DNA from: Salvelinus alpinus
Taxonomy: Eukaryota; Chordata; Actinopteri; Salmoniformes; Salmonidae
DNA: 64,000 nucleotides
Assembly (NCBI RefSeq): GCF_045679555.1
Contig: NC_092092.1
Location: forward strand, 22,744,969 to 22,808,968
Direction: 5' to 3'
The notes below the pieces were generated by a model. The model worked only from the letters and a program-made list of their open reading frames with translations. It did not search any database and had not been told where the DNA came from. The translations under genes and the position numbers were made by a program. Positions 55,046 to 64,000 of the stretch are shown here, piece by piece. Every line of letters begins with the position of its first letter. Within the stretch, counting starts at the first letter, position 1.

Positions 55046-56815
55046 CCAAGAATTGATGAACGCTTCACCTTGAAACCGAGGCTCACCTAAATGGCCAAAC
55101 AACCAAAGCGCATGCAACATGAAGTATGACTGACTGTAGGGCGTTTTCAGGGGTGACATAAGTAACAGGAATTGATTAGCTGGTTTTCAACTGGCTGATG
55201 CTACACTACCTCCTCAGGTACTCCTCAAGGGGTGTGGTCAAAAAGTGATTGAATTAATATAGAACGACCCACAAGTACATTTAATGCTTAAATTAAAGCA
55301 CAGCCACATAGGCTACATACAGAACAGTTTTAAAGTTCCACCAATTAGGCCCTCAGTTATTAGCCTGGAGGGACACTGAGACTTTTGTGTTTTTTTAACA
55401 CCTGTAATTGCATTTCCTGCAATCTAGAGCAGTTACAAAATACTAATTTGAGAAACCCATGGACGGTCTCTAGCTCTTGGCTAACATGGTGTCACCAATT
55501 TTCTTTCAAATAGGCTGTATTCAAGGGCGGGAATACGTTTCGGGGAGGACGTAGGAGTTTCAATGATCTAACATTTTCTGTATAACCTCAGAGTTAATGG
55601 TCACGCAACGCAACCCTAACGCTTTGTTCAGACAGACTCTGAAAATATGACAAAGAAGCACAATGTTTACATCTGCCCCATCCCGATTCAGCAATGTATT
55701 CTGAGTAGATCAAGAGCTGAGGTTTTGGGGTGCTCTGCAATTCTTTATTGAAACAAATGACTAGCAACATCTAAAAGTCAAAATCACAGTTTGAATTAGA
55801 GCTAACATTACAATATGAGTGATAGGCTGGCAGTTAGGCCTACTAGTCCAGGCGATGTGTGAAAAACATTTTTATAAAAGCATGAAACTTGGAATAATTG
55901 CAAAGTTTGGGGCCCAAACATTTTCAGCTATGGAGCCATCGCAAAAAACTTCTGCTGGACATTTTTCTATTCCACCATAAACAGACAATTCATTTTCCTT
56001 ACTATCTGCTGAAACAAACATGATATCAACGGAAAAGGTGATGTCTACATCTAGGCTATGTTTTGATGGTCAATGATTACAACGGTATCATACAACATCA
56101 TAAATCTAGAGATCTTTCATCATCACAGATCTCTAGACTTCGCCAACAACCTCTCATTGTCCATTTTCCAAACTTGTACGATCTGGAGCACTGAGCAGAA
56201 CAGCCTCAAAACAAATAACATCAACAGTAATGTCAAATCTGACAATCCTATGTAAGGGGCATGTTTAAAAAATAAAAACGTTATGGATGTTACATTGCCT
56301 GTCCCAATAAGAATGGCTTAAGGGGATTCGCCATATCAGCGTCTCCTGTAAGTGAAATTTCCTTTTGTAGGATACACGGAGGCAGTCATTAATATCAGTT
56401 GGGTGATTTGTCACTCTGAGCCAGGGCATAAAATGAACATAAGCCACCCACCAAATGCAGGTAGATTTAGGTATTGGCAGGTAAGAATGTCTATTTCACC
56501 AGCCACGTAGGCGGGTGGTCAATTTGCAGGGTTCTACAGTGCAAGTATTACAGCCACATTTACAAATAAAAATAGAGTAAAAAGTCAAGTATGAGCACAT
56601 TGTGCAAGTTGTGATTTATAGCAGAGCAATGCTGCACTAGCTGTTTTCAAAGTATTTCTGCTGTTTTGTTTCATAGCTGCTAATCGCACAAAGAAATTTG
56701 AATCTATAACCCACCCACCTTACACAGGAACAACTGCCTGGCTAGGGAGCTTTGTGCATTGTGCTGATAGTCATTTTTGGAGGTGCTGCGCACAGGCATA
56801 AAAGTTTGACTCATT
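55046..56815. other. No recognised gene
   Basis: AT-rich DNA with only short frames. Nothing named with confidence. Confidence 0.4.
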
Positions 56816-56819
56816 TGTA

Positions 56820-57250
56820 ACTGATTCGGTCTTTTGTAGCAAAATTTGAAATTGTGTTTTTTTACATTGGATAAAAGTAGAGATGGTTTATCATACACTA
56901 CAGTTGACAAACAATGGGAAAGCAATTCTGCTTTGAAAGTTGATAAACTTGTAACCCCACTTATGAGAAAATGTCTCTTGAATATTTTTGGTACACCTAC
57001 TGGAGAGCTCTTCTTTGTCTACACCCATTCAGCATCATTCACACCCTCTTAAGCCTTAGCCCCACCCATTTCTTCACATGTGAGGCCATGTGCTATACAG
57101 ACTGAGTACAGGAGTGTCCTAAACAACAACAGATCTCAAGACTAAAGGCTGGTTTATAGTACGTCTACCGACATGTTTGTAGACAGCTGTTGCAGTGACA
57201 TCATGAACATTCTATTGTTGTCCGACATCAAACTTGTCGTTGTCGTTATG
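56820..57250 (+). mobile_element. Second copy of part of the 19.6-20.2 kb repeat
   Basis: It matches 19609-19860 in the same orientation: TAGCAAAATTTGAAATTGT, ATCATACACTACAGTTGA, CAATGGGAAAG, TTTGGTACACCTACTG and GTCTACACCCATTCAGCATC. A further block at 57163-57215 resembles 20187-20232 (TACGTCTA ... AACATTCTATTG) with the intervening 300 bp missing. It is therefore an internally deleted copy of the family at 19330-21030. Confidence 0.8.
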
Positions 57251-57259
57251 AAAAAGTAT

Positions 57260-57592
57260 AAACACAAAAACAATAGGTTTAAAATACTTGTTTACGTTCA
57301 AATGCCTCTTCTGTAAAGTAGTGACGCGCGACATACGCCTATTTTCCTGAAATTAGTCACATTTACTCAAAAGTCTACAAAGTGAGACTTTGTCCTCGTG
57401 TTTCTTGGTTTGTTTTGTTCACAAGGTCTGTTGTTCGTTTGAGTTTGCTGCTTCAAATGATAGCGAAGAGATGCTGTCTACTACTACTCAGATCCAAAAT
57501 CTCACACACACAGACACACATGACAGGAATTGAGTAGCTCCGTTACCAGGGTAACTTCCCGTCCTTAAAGTGGCAGCTGTTTTTGGGCTCCC
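57260..57592. other. No recognised gene
   Basis: Flank between two repeats; possibly more of the same repeat family. No coding text seen. Confidence 0.35.
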
Positions 57593-57933
57593 GAGTAGCA
57601 CAGCGGTCTAAGGCGCTTCATCTCAGTGCTAGAGGCGCCACTACAGACCCTGGTTCGATACCAGGCTGTATAACAACCGGCCGTGATTGAGAGTCCCATA
57701 GGGCGGCACACAATTGGCCCAGTGTCATCCGGGTTAGGGTTTGACCGGGTTTTTATTTTTATATATAACCTTTATTTAACTAGTCAAGTCAGTTAAGAAC
57801 AAGTTCTTATTTAAAATGACGGCCTACCCCGTCCCCGCAGGAGGTATTTTGCCTTCTGGTAGGCCGTCATTGTAAATAAGAATTTGTTCTTAACTGGCTT
57901 GCCTATTTAAAGAAAGGTTAAATAAAAAATTAT
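57593..57933 (+). mobile_element. SINE with Leu-tRNA-like head, interrupted by an inverted tail
   Basis: The head GGGCTCCCGAGTAGCACAGC-GGTCTAAGGC (57594) and box B CTGGTTCGATACC are followed by body GGCCGTGATTGAGAGTCCCA. At GTTTGACCGGG (about 57751) the SINE is broken by about 105 bp that include the reverse complement of the same type of tail (AACCTTTATTTAACTAGTCA). The original tail then resumes at about 57857 (GTAGGCCGTCATTG) to the AT-rich end (57933). The head still has recognisable Pol III promoter boxes. Confidence 0.88.
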
Positions 57934-58509
57934 TATTATTATTCTGTGGGGTTTATCGGAGGTTGGCACCCAACATTATGGTGCATTACTGCCACCCACT
58001 GTACTGGAGTGTCCCTGCCTCCCGCCTGTGTACTGGAGTCTTAGCTTAAAAATTGACCAATAGAATTATAAAGAAGGGTTCCTGCAGATGCAGGAATGCC
58101 CACATGCAGGAACGCCCTGAATTGTGGGCCGCAATTACACCCTTCTCCAATTTCTTGAGTCTCGAGATATAACCCATTGGGTGATTGGTTGAGCCCTCTT
58201 GAGTGTGTGACATCACAAAGATGCTTTACAGAGCCGTCGGTTTAGCTAGCTCGTGCCCCGGCATGAGCAGTTAGCACTGACCGAACGACTTGGGAAACCC
58301 AGCTTCAGCTTGATCACCAGATTAATTGGGAAATAAATGAAAGCCTCACCAGCTAGCTACCAATCTATTTTAGTTTCATTGTCTGAAAAACGAGCCCACT
58401 AATTATTATTTTTTACCTTACCACAAATGGTCTGGTATGTGTCGCTTGATATGAGCAAGTTTAACTATTCTTTGATACATTTGGGTTATGCGTATACGAT
58501 TAGTTAGTG
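57934..58509. other. Unnamed repeat-like DNA
   Basis: Contains a short palindromic block (58079-58120, GATGCAGGAATGCCC / ATGCAGGAACGCCC) that recurs near 60325-60350 (CAGATACAGGAACGCCCCGA), so part of it is dispersed. No gene recognised. Confidence 0.4.
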
Positions 58510-58640
58510 GCTATTGCCTGGATCAAATCCCCAAGCAGACTAGGTGAAAAATCTTTCTTTGCCCATGAGCAAGGAACTTAACCCTAATTGCTCTTGGAAG
58601 TCTAGTAACTTACAAAAAATGTAAATGTAAAAATCTAGCA
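58510..58640 (+). repeat. Old SINE remnant
   Basis: GGATCAAATCCCCAAGCAGA resembles a box B plus linker of tRNA-derived SINEs, then GAGCAAGGAACTTAACCC and a GTAAATGTAAAAAT tail. It is strongly diverged and older than the HpaI copies. Confidence 0.55.
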
Positions 58641-59519
58641 AGCTACATTTCAGTAATTAGCTATCCTCCTAAATGCGGTGGTCTTTGGATAAACTATGTT
58701 GGAAGAGTTGAAAATATTTATCTGAAAACAAACCAGTCGCCAGTTATTGTTGCCCGTGGTGTAATCATGTCTAACCAGTTGGCTAATGTAGCCTGTGTGC
58801 CCATGAGCTCCCAAGGCTAGATATCTGTGTCTTTTGGCATCTACGATTAGCTAGCTATTTGGCTACTGCATGGCCAGTGTAAGCCAGCATGCTAGCTAGC
58901 CAGCTACATTTCAGTCTGTAGCTATCCTTCTAAATGCGGTGGCTACTGGATAAACTAGCTAGGAGTTGAACATTTGGCTGAAAACTAGTAGCCAGTTGTT
59001 GTTGCCCATGGTGGAATCATATATAACCCACTGGCTCCTGAAGCCTATGTCTATGGCCCCATGAGCTCCCGAGTCTAGCTAACAATAGCTAGCTAGCGTT
59101 GCGAATTTGTAGTTCGCTAGCTGAGCTGTTTTATAAGAAAACGGCTGATATGAATCAAACCGAAGCGACTGTAGCTAGCTAGCAAGCCCTCCTCTGCGCC
59201 AATGTCATATTCATATTTTTGTTTTATGTTAACTGTCATTGAAGTTGGGGGTTACTATTGGTTTCAGATCCGAGGCAAGAGAAATTGTCCGCCATGTTTT
59301 GTATTTTGGTAAGGGCTCAGAGCAGGGCCTAAAATTAACTTTTTGGTCCTACCTGTGGTAGGTAGATGACAAAAATCTACCAGCAGACAAAATATTTTTG
59401 CCATAATTACTTAAAATGTATTAGTAAGATGTAATGTGATATATTGCTAAATTTCATTTCATTTTTTTACCTGAGTCTTTTAACTAAAATATCAGATGAG
59501 ACAAAATGTTGATTTTATT
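58641..59519. other. GCTAGC-rich unique or repeat DNA
   Basis: Two loosely similar halves can be seen: CATTTCAGT(A/C)T(A/G)TTAGCTATCC with AAATGCGGTGG at 58646-58680 and again at 58907-58945, followed in both by AGTTG ... GCCAGTTGTTGTTGCCC. This suggests an old tandem duplication of about 260 bp. No gene recognised. Confidence 0.5.
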
Positions 59520-59672
59520 TATTTTTATTTAACCTTTATTTAACTAGGCAAGTCAGTTATGAACAAATTATTGTATACAACGATGACCTACCCCAGACAA
59601 ACCCGGACAACGCTGGGCCAATTGTGCGCCAATTGGACTCCCAATCATTGCCGGATGTGATACAGCCTGGAG
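59520..59672 (-). mobile_element. SINE with Leu-type body, 5' truncated
   Basis: On the minus strand: CCAGGCTGTATCACATCCGG, GCGCACAATTGGCCCAGCG and the tail ACTTGCCTAGTTAAATAAAG. It lacks the tRNA-like head. It belongs to the same family as 57593. Confidence 0.85.
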
Positions 59673-59689
59673 TAGGGGGCGACAACGGT

Positions 59690-60200
59690 AGCTAGCTAAG
59701 CTAGGCCACCGGTAGACAAGAGTACTTCGCCCCCACCTGTCAGGCACTGTTTTCCCACAGTTCTGTGAACGACGGCAAGGGCAGGTAGGACTCCAGTACA
59801 CAGCAGGCGGGATAGGTAGCTAGCTAGCTAGCTAGACCAACGGTAGACAGTGTCCTTTGCCCTTGCCTGTCAGGCACTGCTTTCCCGCAGTTCTGTTAAC
59901 GATGGCGAGGGCAGGTGTTTGGAAGGTGGGAGCGTAGGACAGTGTGCAACTTGTTTGCTAGCTAGCTAGGAGGACTCCAGTACACAGTAGGTGGGAGGCA
60001 GGATAGGTAGCTAGCTAGCACACCGGTAGACAATGTACTTCGCCCACCGCCTGTCTGGCACTTTTCCCCCGCAGTTCTGTTAACGACTGTGAGGGCAGGT
60101 AGCTAGTTAGCTAGCTAGGACTCCGGTACACACCAGGCGGGAGGCGGGGGCGACACAGGTAGGTAGCTAGCTAGGACACCGGTAGACAATGTCTTTCGCC
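59690..60200. repeat. Degenerate tandem repeat, about 3.5 units of 130-185 bp
   Basis: The block CGGTAGACA(A/G)(T/A)G ... CGCC occurs at about 59710, 59842, 60021 and 60179. GGCACTGCTTTCCCGCAGTT-like text occurs at 59744, 59871 and 60055. GGACTCC(A/G)GTACACA occurs at 59788, 59973 and 60118. Units differ in length because of (TAGC)n runs between blocks. Confidence 0.8.
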
Positions 60201-60459
60201 TATGAAAAGCACAGAAAATATTTATATTTCCCTTTTGACCACATTTGAATTGCAGAGACAATCAGTGGAAATCCATAATATCAAGTGTAACACAAGCATG
60301 AAGATCACGTGCACCAATGGGATGTTCCTGCAGATACAGGAACGCCCCGAACTACGGCTGCAATCACACACCATTGTGAAATTGCCCCCACTTCCTATGG
60401 AACGAAATTTCGCCTCCTGTAAGTACAGATTCTGGTTCAACCCTAACCAATGATGCACT

Positions 60460-60716
60460 TACCTACCTCCCTAGTGAGAAGAACTTGTGGATACCATTTT
60501 TATGTCTCTGCATGCGATTTGAATGAAGCTGCTAACTAGTACTAGCGCAATTGCTAACAAGAATCAGCGCATGATGAAATCTATGGCTATCTGCTAGCAT
60601 AACGACCTCTTAACTTCCTTCATACTGGACACAGACAAATTGTATCCACGATTTCATCTGACTCTGGGGAAGTAGACAAGGGCATCATTGCCAAAATACC
60701 GAAGTATCCCTTTAAC
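60460..60716. mobile_element. MITE, relative of 54778-55045, left end decayed
   Basis: Shared blocks in order: GAACTTGTGGAT, TATGTCTCTGC, TTAACTTCCTTCATACTGGA, GTATCCACGATTTCATCTGA and a right end GAAGTATCCCTTTAA. The left terminal repeat is not recognisable. Confidence 0.75.
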
Positions 60717-61370
60717 CTTAACCACACTTCTAACCTTATCCCTAACCTTAAATTAAGACAAAAATAAAATATTTGTTTCAATTAATTGTTACGATAAACC
60801 AGGAGCAAATGTGGACTTTGTGGCTATGGTAACTTGTGACAACCCCATGTTCGTTAATAACAAATAAACTGACTCGCTGCTTAATTAAATGCATGAAGAA
60901 ATAATAGTTAGCTAATGAACTGTAGTACAATCGTACATTTTAGAACTAAATACATGTTAAAGCATATGCATGCTTGTCATAACTTCCTAAAGCATTCGCA
61001 ACATAGCGGTCGTTGCCTGCTGCTCATCCTTGGGTGTTTTGCATGGTCTCTCACTGTATTGCAGCTGTGATTCGAAGAATCTGAACTAGCTAGCTAGCTA
61101 AATCATTGCAGGTAACGTCAGCTGCAAAGACAACCTGATTCCGCATGGCAAAACACCAAATGATAATGCAAAACCACTACAAAGATACGATAGTGCCTTA
61201 TTGTCGCATCAACAAAACTACGAATAACACCCACTTTCTGTATAACTAGCTAACCACGGTCAGACCGTTCTCATGTTCTGTGCTGCGAAGAGGCGGCAGC
61301 TAGCTACTGAGACTAGCATGGCTAGTGCTAGCTCGTGGGACATTTAACATAAGAATATCCATCATCTTAC
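60717..61370. other. No recognised gene
   Basis: Contains CCTTAACC-rich and GCTAGC-rich patches. If the first-exon model is right this is the start of the long rgs17 5' intron. Confidence 0.4.
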
Positions 61371-61550
61371 CCTTTTAATTCTGGTTGTCAGTCGTCTATA
61401 GTGGTTACTTTATATGTGTTTTATGTTGATGCTTGTTAGATCGCACAGTAAAGATACATCCTGCCGTATAATCTCCATCAGCGGTGTTTTTCTTCCATCC
61501 GCCCAACTTCAGCACCGACACCGAAACAGTTGATATACTGCGCATGCGTG
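61371..61550 (-). promoter_or_regulatory. Candidate promoter and non-coding first exon of rgs17
   Basis: The rgs17 start exon needs an upstream 5' UTR exon. On the minus strand, AATTAAAAGG is followed by GTAAGATG (donor at 61370), a near-consensus splice donor. About 170 bp upstream is TGCGCATGCGTG (61539-61550), one base from the NRF1 consensus, in a locally GC- and CpG-richer patch. The motif is almost palindromic, so it gives no direction. There is no transcript evidence here, and another gene could own it. Confidence 0.28.
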
Positions 61551-62420
61551 CTGCTGTCACTGTCAGCTCAACGCTGGCCAGGCAGGGTGCGGGAAAGTGA
61601 GTTGCTTACATTGATTTTTCAAAGATGGAGAAGTAATATTGAAACATTTACTGTAAGTTTCCCAGTGTCTTTGTAAACGCTGCATAGGCTTTAATTCTAA
61701 TGTCACATATTTGCTGTAATTTGTTGGTTATTACATTTTTGGGGATTCTCCTTGGCACACCTTAATGTAGTCTGAAATACAATTGCTAATTTCATTCTTA
61801 CCCAAGTTTTTACAATTCCTGCTTACACCATTGGTTTGATACTTATGTCAATCTAAGCACCAGCTAGTTGTTGCTCAAGCATCTGAAACTAAAACATGTT
61901 TGCATATGGAATGTATACAATATTTCTCTGAACCGAAATTAACAATTGTTTGGCTCTAACAAAATATGAAGTATTCCCATCTTTAACAGAATGTTTTTTT
62001 TTTTAATGTTTTTTTTAAATATTTTGTTTGTAATCATTTGGATATTAAATTGCAATAGGAATAGGCATTTTGTATCACCAGCTAATTATTATAGAACATA
62101 TTAAAGCTCCAACATTACCTTAAACAATCTTATCATAAAATGGATGCAGACTTTTAACACAAATTAAATAATATGAGTGATATTTTTATAGAAAAAGTAA
62201 TGATATTTTCTCATATTTAGGTCAACAAGAAAAATAGCATTGCACCATAAAAGTACCCTGACAAATATCCAACATAAATGGGAATGAGAGTTTGTTCTCA
62301 CCGGAGATATAAAAGAGCCCTGTGTGCTTTCAAGCCCCTCCATCACACTTTACTAATTGTGGTTGCTGTTGTAGTCTACTATCTTGGTATGAGGGCTTCA
62401 GTGCCAGTGGACAGGTCATG
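61551..62420. other. No recognised gene
   Basis: AT-rich sequence with T-runs (61990-62010). Short frames only. Confidence 0.4.
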
Positions 62421-62614
62421 TCTAGATGGGATACAGCTTTTGTCAAATTGATGGTAAAAATTGCCTTTTTTAATTTTATTTTCGCTAACCCTAACCCTTT
62501 TCCTAACCATAACCTAATTTTCCTAACCTGTTAAGTTAATTATCCTAACCTGCTGCGTAAGTTCTCCTAACCTGCTACAAAACATATTTTGACAAAAGCT
62601 GTATCCCTTCTAGA
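62421..62614. mobile_element. MITE with 27-bp terminal inverted repeats
   Basis: Bases 62421-62447 and the complement of 62588-62614 match at 26 of 27 positions (TCTAGATGGGATACAGCTTT...). The interior is made of CCTAACC-type repeats (62486-62575). It is non-coding and its superfamily is unknown. Confidence 0.82.
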
Positions 62615-63119
62615 CAAAATCCAGTGGACATTGCAGTTTCACCTTGTGAGAGATGGGAAGTGCAACAAATGTTTGCTCTAATCCTCCACTGGGAGGCATC
62701 AAAACCATGTTGCCTTCTAATTCCCGATGACTACAATGGGTAAATAAATCATGCCTATTGTTAAATGGAGGGCAATATAAATTATATTCTGAAAATTCAT
62801 GGTGTTACTGTATAATGTGATAGTAGTGACTCATTAAAAGTATAGCCTATTTATTTTGTACAACTCGAAGAGTAAATTATAGAGGCATTACCATATTATA
62901 GAATACATTTATAAGGCCTAATGTAGGCTAATCAATACAGGGGTTAAGTAACAGTGAATGTCTTTTCATTATGCCCAGTGGCATAAGAACATCAAAGAAT
63001 TAGCCAACCTCTCCCAAACTGAGGCAACCTTCCACAAAGAGGGTCTTAGACCAGACGATAGACATGGTACAGCAAATGAAATGATCAAAGCACTATCAAA
63101 AGTAGCACAGTCCCTACCA

Positions 63120-63500
63120 CCCAGCTCTGCTGCCCTCCTTTTTACCAGCATGCCCTGCTCCAACAGTCCAAGCCTGGGAAGTCTACAGAAAGCTACAGAA
63201 GGTGAAAACCCATAAGGCAGCGGGCCCAGATGAAATCCCAGGCAGACTAATAAGGAGTTTGCATATGAGCTGAGCACAGACCACTGGCTGACATTCTTAA
63301 TTTACCACTACAAGAGGACATCGTTCCTGCTGGATGGAAAGAAACTATAGTGGTCCACTTACCTAAAACCAAGTCACCCTCCATCAGTGAAGGCCTATCT
63401 CACTAACCTCTCTTCTGAGCAAAGCAGCTGAGCGCTTTATCACTGAATGGACTCTTACTGATATCCTACCCCAGATTGACACCCAGCAGTGAGGATGTCT
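63120..63500 (+). pseudogene. LINE reverse transcriptase relic
   Basis: In broken plus-strand frames: KVKTHKAAGPDEIPGRLI (63198-63252), then ADILNLPLQEDIVPAGWKET and IVVHLPKTKSPSISEG (about 63288-63400), then ERFITEWTLTDILPQIDTQQ (63430-63490). These are the fingers-region motifs of a jockey-superfamily reverse transcriptase (KAAGPD, WK..IVV..PK). Frameshifts and the loss of the NYRPI-type motif are evident. The palindromic element at 63500 cuts off the rest. It is not the same family as the L2 at 40371. Confidence 0.78.
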
Positions 63501-63768
63501 TGGGTAGTTCAATCTGTGCCACTGACTTAGTCTGGCTTTAATTCCAGTTTGTCTACAAATTACTAATTGATATGTTGGATTCACATCTCCATCTCAACCA
63601 AAAATCTAAGTTAGAGAATAGGACTAAATAAAAACACTTTACTTAGAGTGCTATTAAAGTTTGATTTGATTTAGTCATATTCTTTATTAACTTAGATTTC
63701 AATTATTAATTTGTAGCAAAACTGGAATTAAAGCCAGACTAAGTCAGTAGCACAGGTGGAACCATCCA
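63500..63768. mobile_element. Palindromic (fold-back) MITE
   Basis: Left arm 63500-63632 pairs with right arm 63672-63768 read on the opposite strand. Shared blocks: CTGTGC(C/T), ACTGACTTAGTCTGGCTTTA, ATTCCAGTTT, CTACAAATTA, AAATCTAAGTTA and GACTAAAT. About 25 bp is extra in the left arm. The loop is about 40 bp. Confidence 0.88.
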
Positions 63769-63888
63769 AGCTTAAACTAAATCCCCCTCTACATGTTGAT
63801 ATTTGGTTGTGTTGACAACCAAACACAATTCATTATCATTTTTGAAATACAATAAATAGCCTATTAACTTATTGGCAAGTTAACAAAT

Positions 63889-64000
63889 TACAGTGGCAAG
63901 AAAAAGTATGTGAACCCTTTGGAAATACCTGTATTTCTACATAAATTTGTCATAGAATTTGATCTGATCTTCATCTAGGTCACAACAATAGACAAACACA
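63889..64000. mobile_element. Left end of a Tc1-like transposon (runs off the window)
   Basis: Starts at TA then CAGTGGCAAGAAAAAGTATG, the terminal repeat of a common salmonid Tc1 family, followed by its leader (TTTGATCTGATCTTCATCTA, ACAACAATAGACAAACACA). The transposase lies outside the window, so strand is unknown. Confidence 0.9.

Noticed and set aside
57594..57665. Functional tRNA-Leu gene
   Set aside because: The tRNA-like head is continuous with a SINE body and tail and lacks a good acceptor stem.
62486..62575. Interstitial telomere tract
   Set aside because: The CCTAACC-type repeats are irregular and enclosed in a MITE, so they are not evidence of a telomere fusion.

Overview
The window looks like nuclear DNA from a salmonid fish (Salmo, Oncorhynchus, Salvelinus or a close relative). 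The evidence is HpaI-type tRNA-derived SINEs and a second SINE with a Leu-tRNA-like head, many salmonid-type Tc1-like transposons including the Sleeping Beauty lineage, a fish L2-type LINE, and GCTAGC/TAGC-rich spacer DNA. No bacterial-style operons, CRISPR arrays or rRNA genes were seen. There was no tool access, so family names rest on recognition of motifs and of remembered repeat families.

The only host gene recognised with confidence is on the minus strand: an RZ-subfamily regulator of G-protein signalling, best matched to RGS17 (RGSZ2). Four coding exons can be placed with consistent splice sites and phases: 35633-35527 (start codon, cysteine string), 15805-15734, 13217-12986 (first half of the RGS domain) and 12662-12474 (second half and stop). 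They join to a predicted 199-residue protein. The intron between the first two is about 19.7 kb and is largely transposon. A possible non-coding first exon and promoter (NRF1-like site, good donor) lies near 61.37-61.55 kb, which would make most of the window rgs17 introns.

Layout. 0-2.4 kb: a decayed Tc1 element split by a LINE. 2.4-12.4 kb: mostly unique AT-rich DNA downstream of rgs17 with one Tc1 deletion derivative. 12.4-15.8 kb: three rgs17 exons. 16.6-23.5 kb: a hAT-like element, Tc1 relics, a SINE and a large dispersed repeat. 24.2-26.4 kb: an unclassified TATA-bearing repeat with 410-bp tandem units. 26.7-28.5 kb: the 5' part of a LINE with a 2A-like motif. 29.3-34.6 kb: MITEs, an intron-containing transposon gene relic (DUF7869-like), and a Tc1 sitting in the loop of a fold-back element. 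35.5 kb: rgs17 start exon, then a long CA microsatellite. 36.5-47.7 kb: a dense nest with a Sleeping Beauty-type relic, an L1 relic carrying a SINE, a Tc1 derivative, and then Tc1 containing an HpaI SINE containing an L2 LINE with both ORFs open. 49-54.2 kb: LINE and MITE relics and a 39-bp minisatellite in two arrays. 54.2-64 kb: MITEs, SINEs, tandem repeats, LINE relics and the start of another Tc1.

The transposons do not form one functional system. The biology is a host signalling gene whose introns have absorbed successive waves of insertions, several of which can be ordered in time by nesting. The most notable points are the L2 element whose ORF1 and ORF2 share a frame across one stop codon, the LINE 2A-like motif, the DUF7869-like transposon family with several copies in the window, and the minisatellite open on both strands. 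No clearly new biological system is established.
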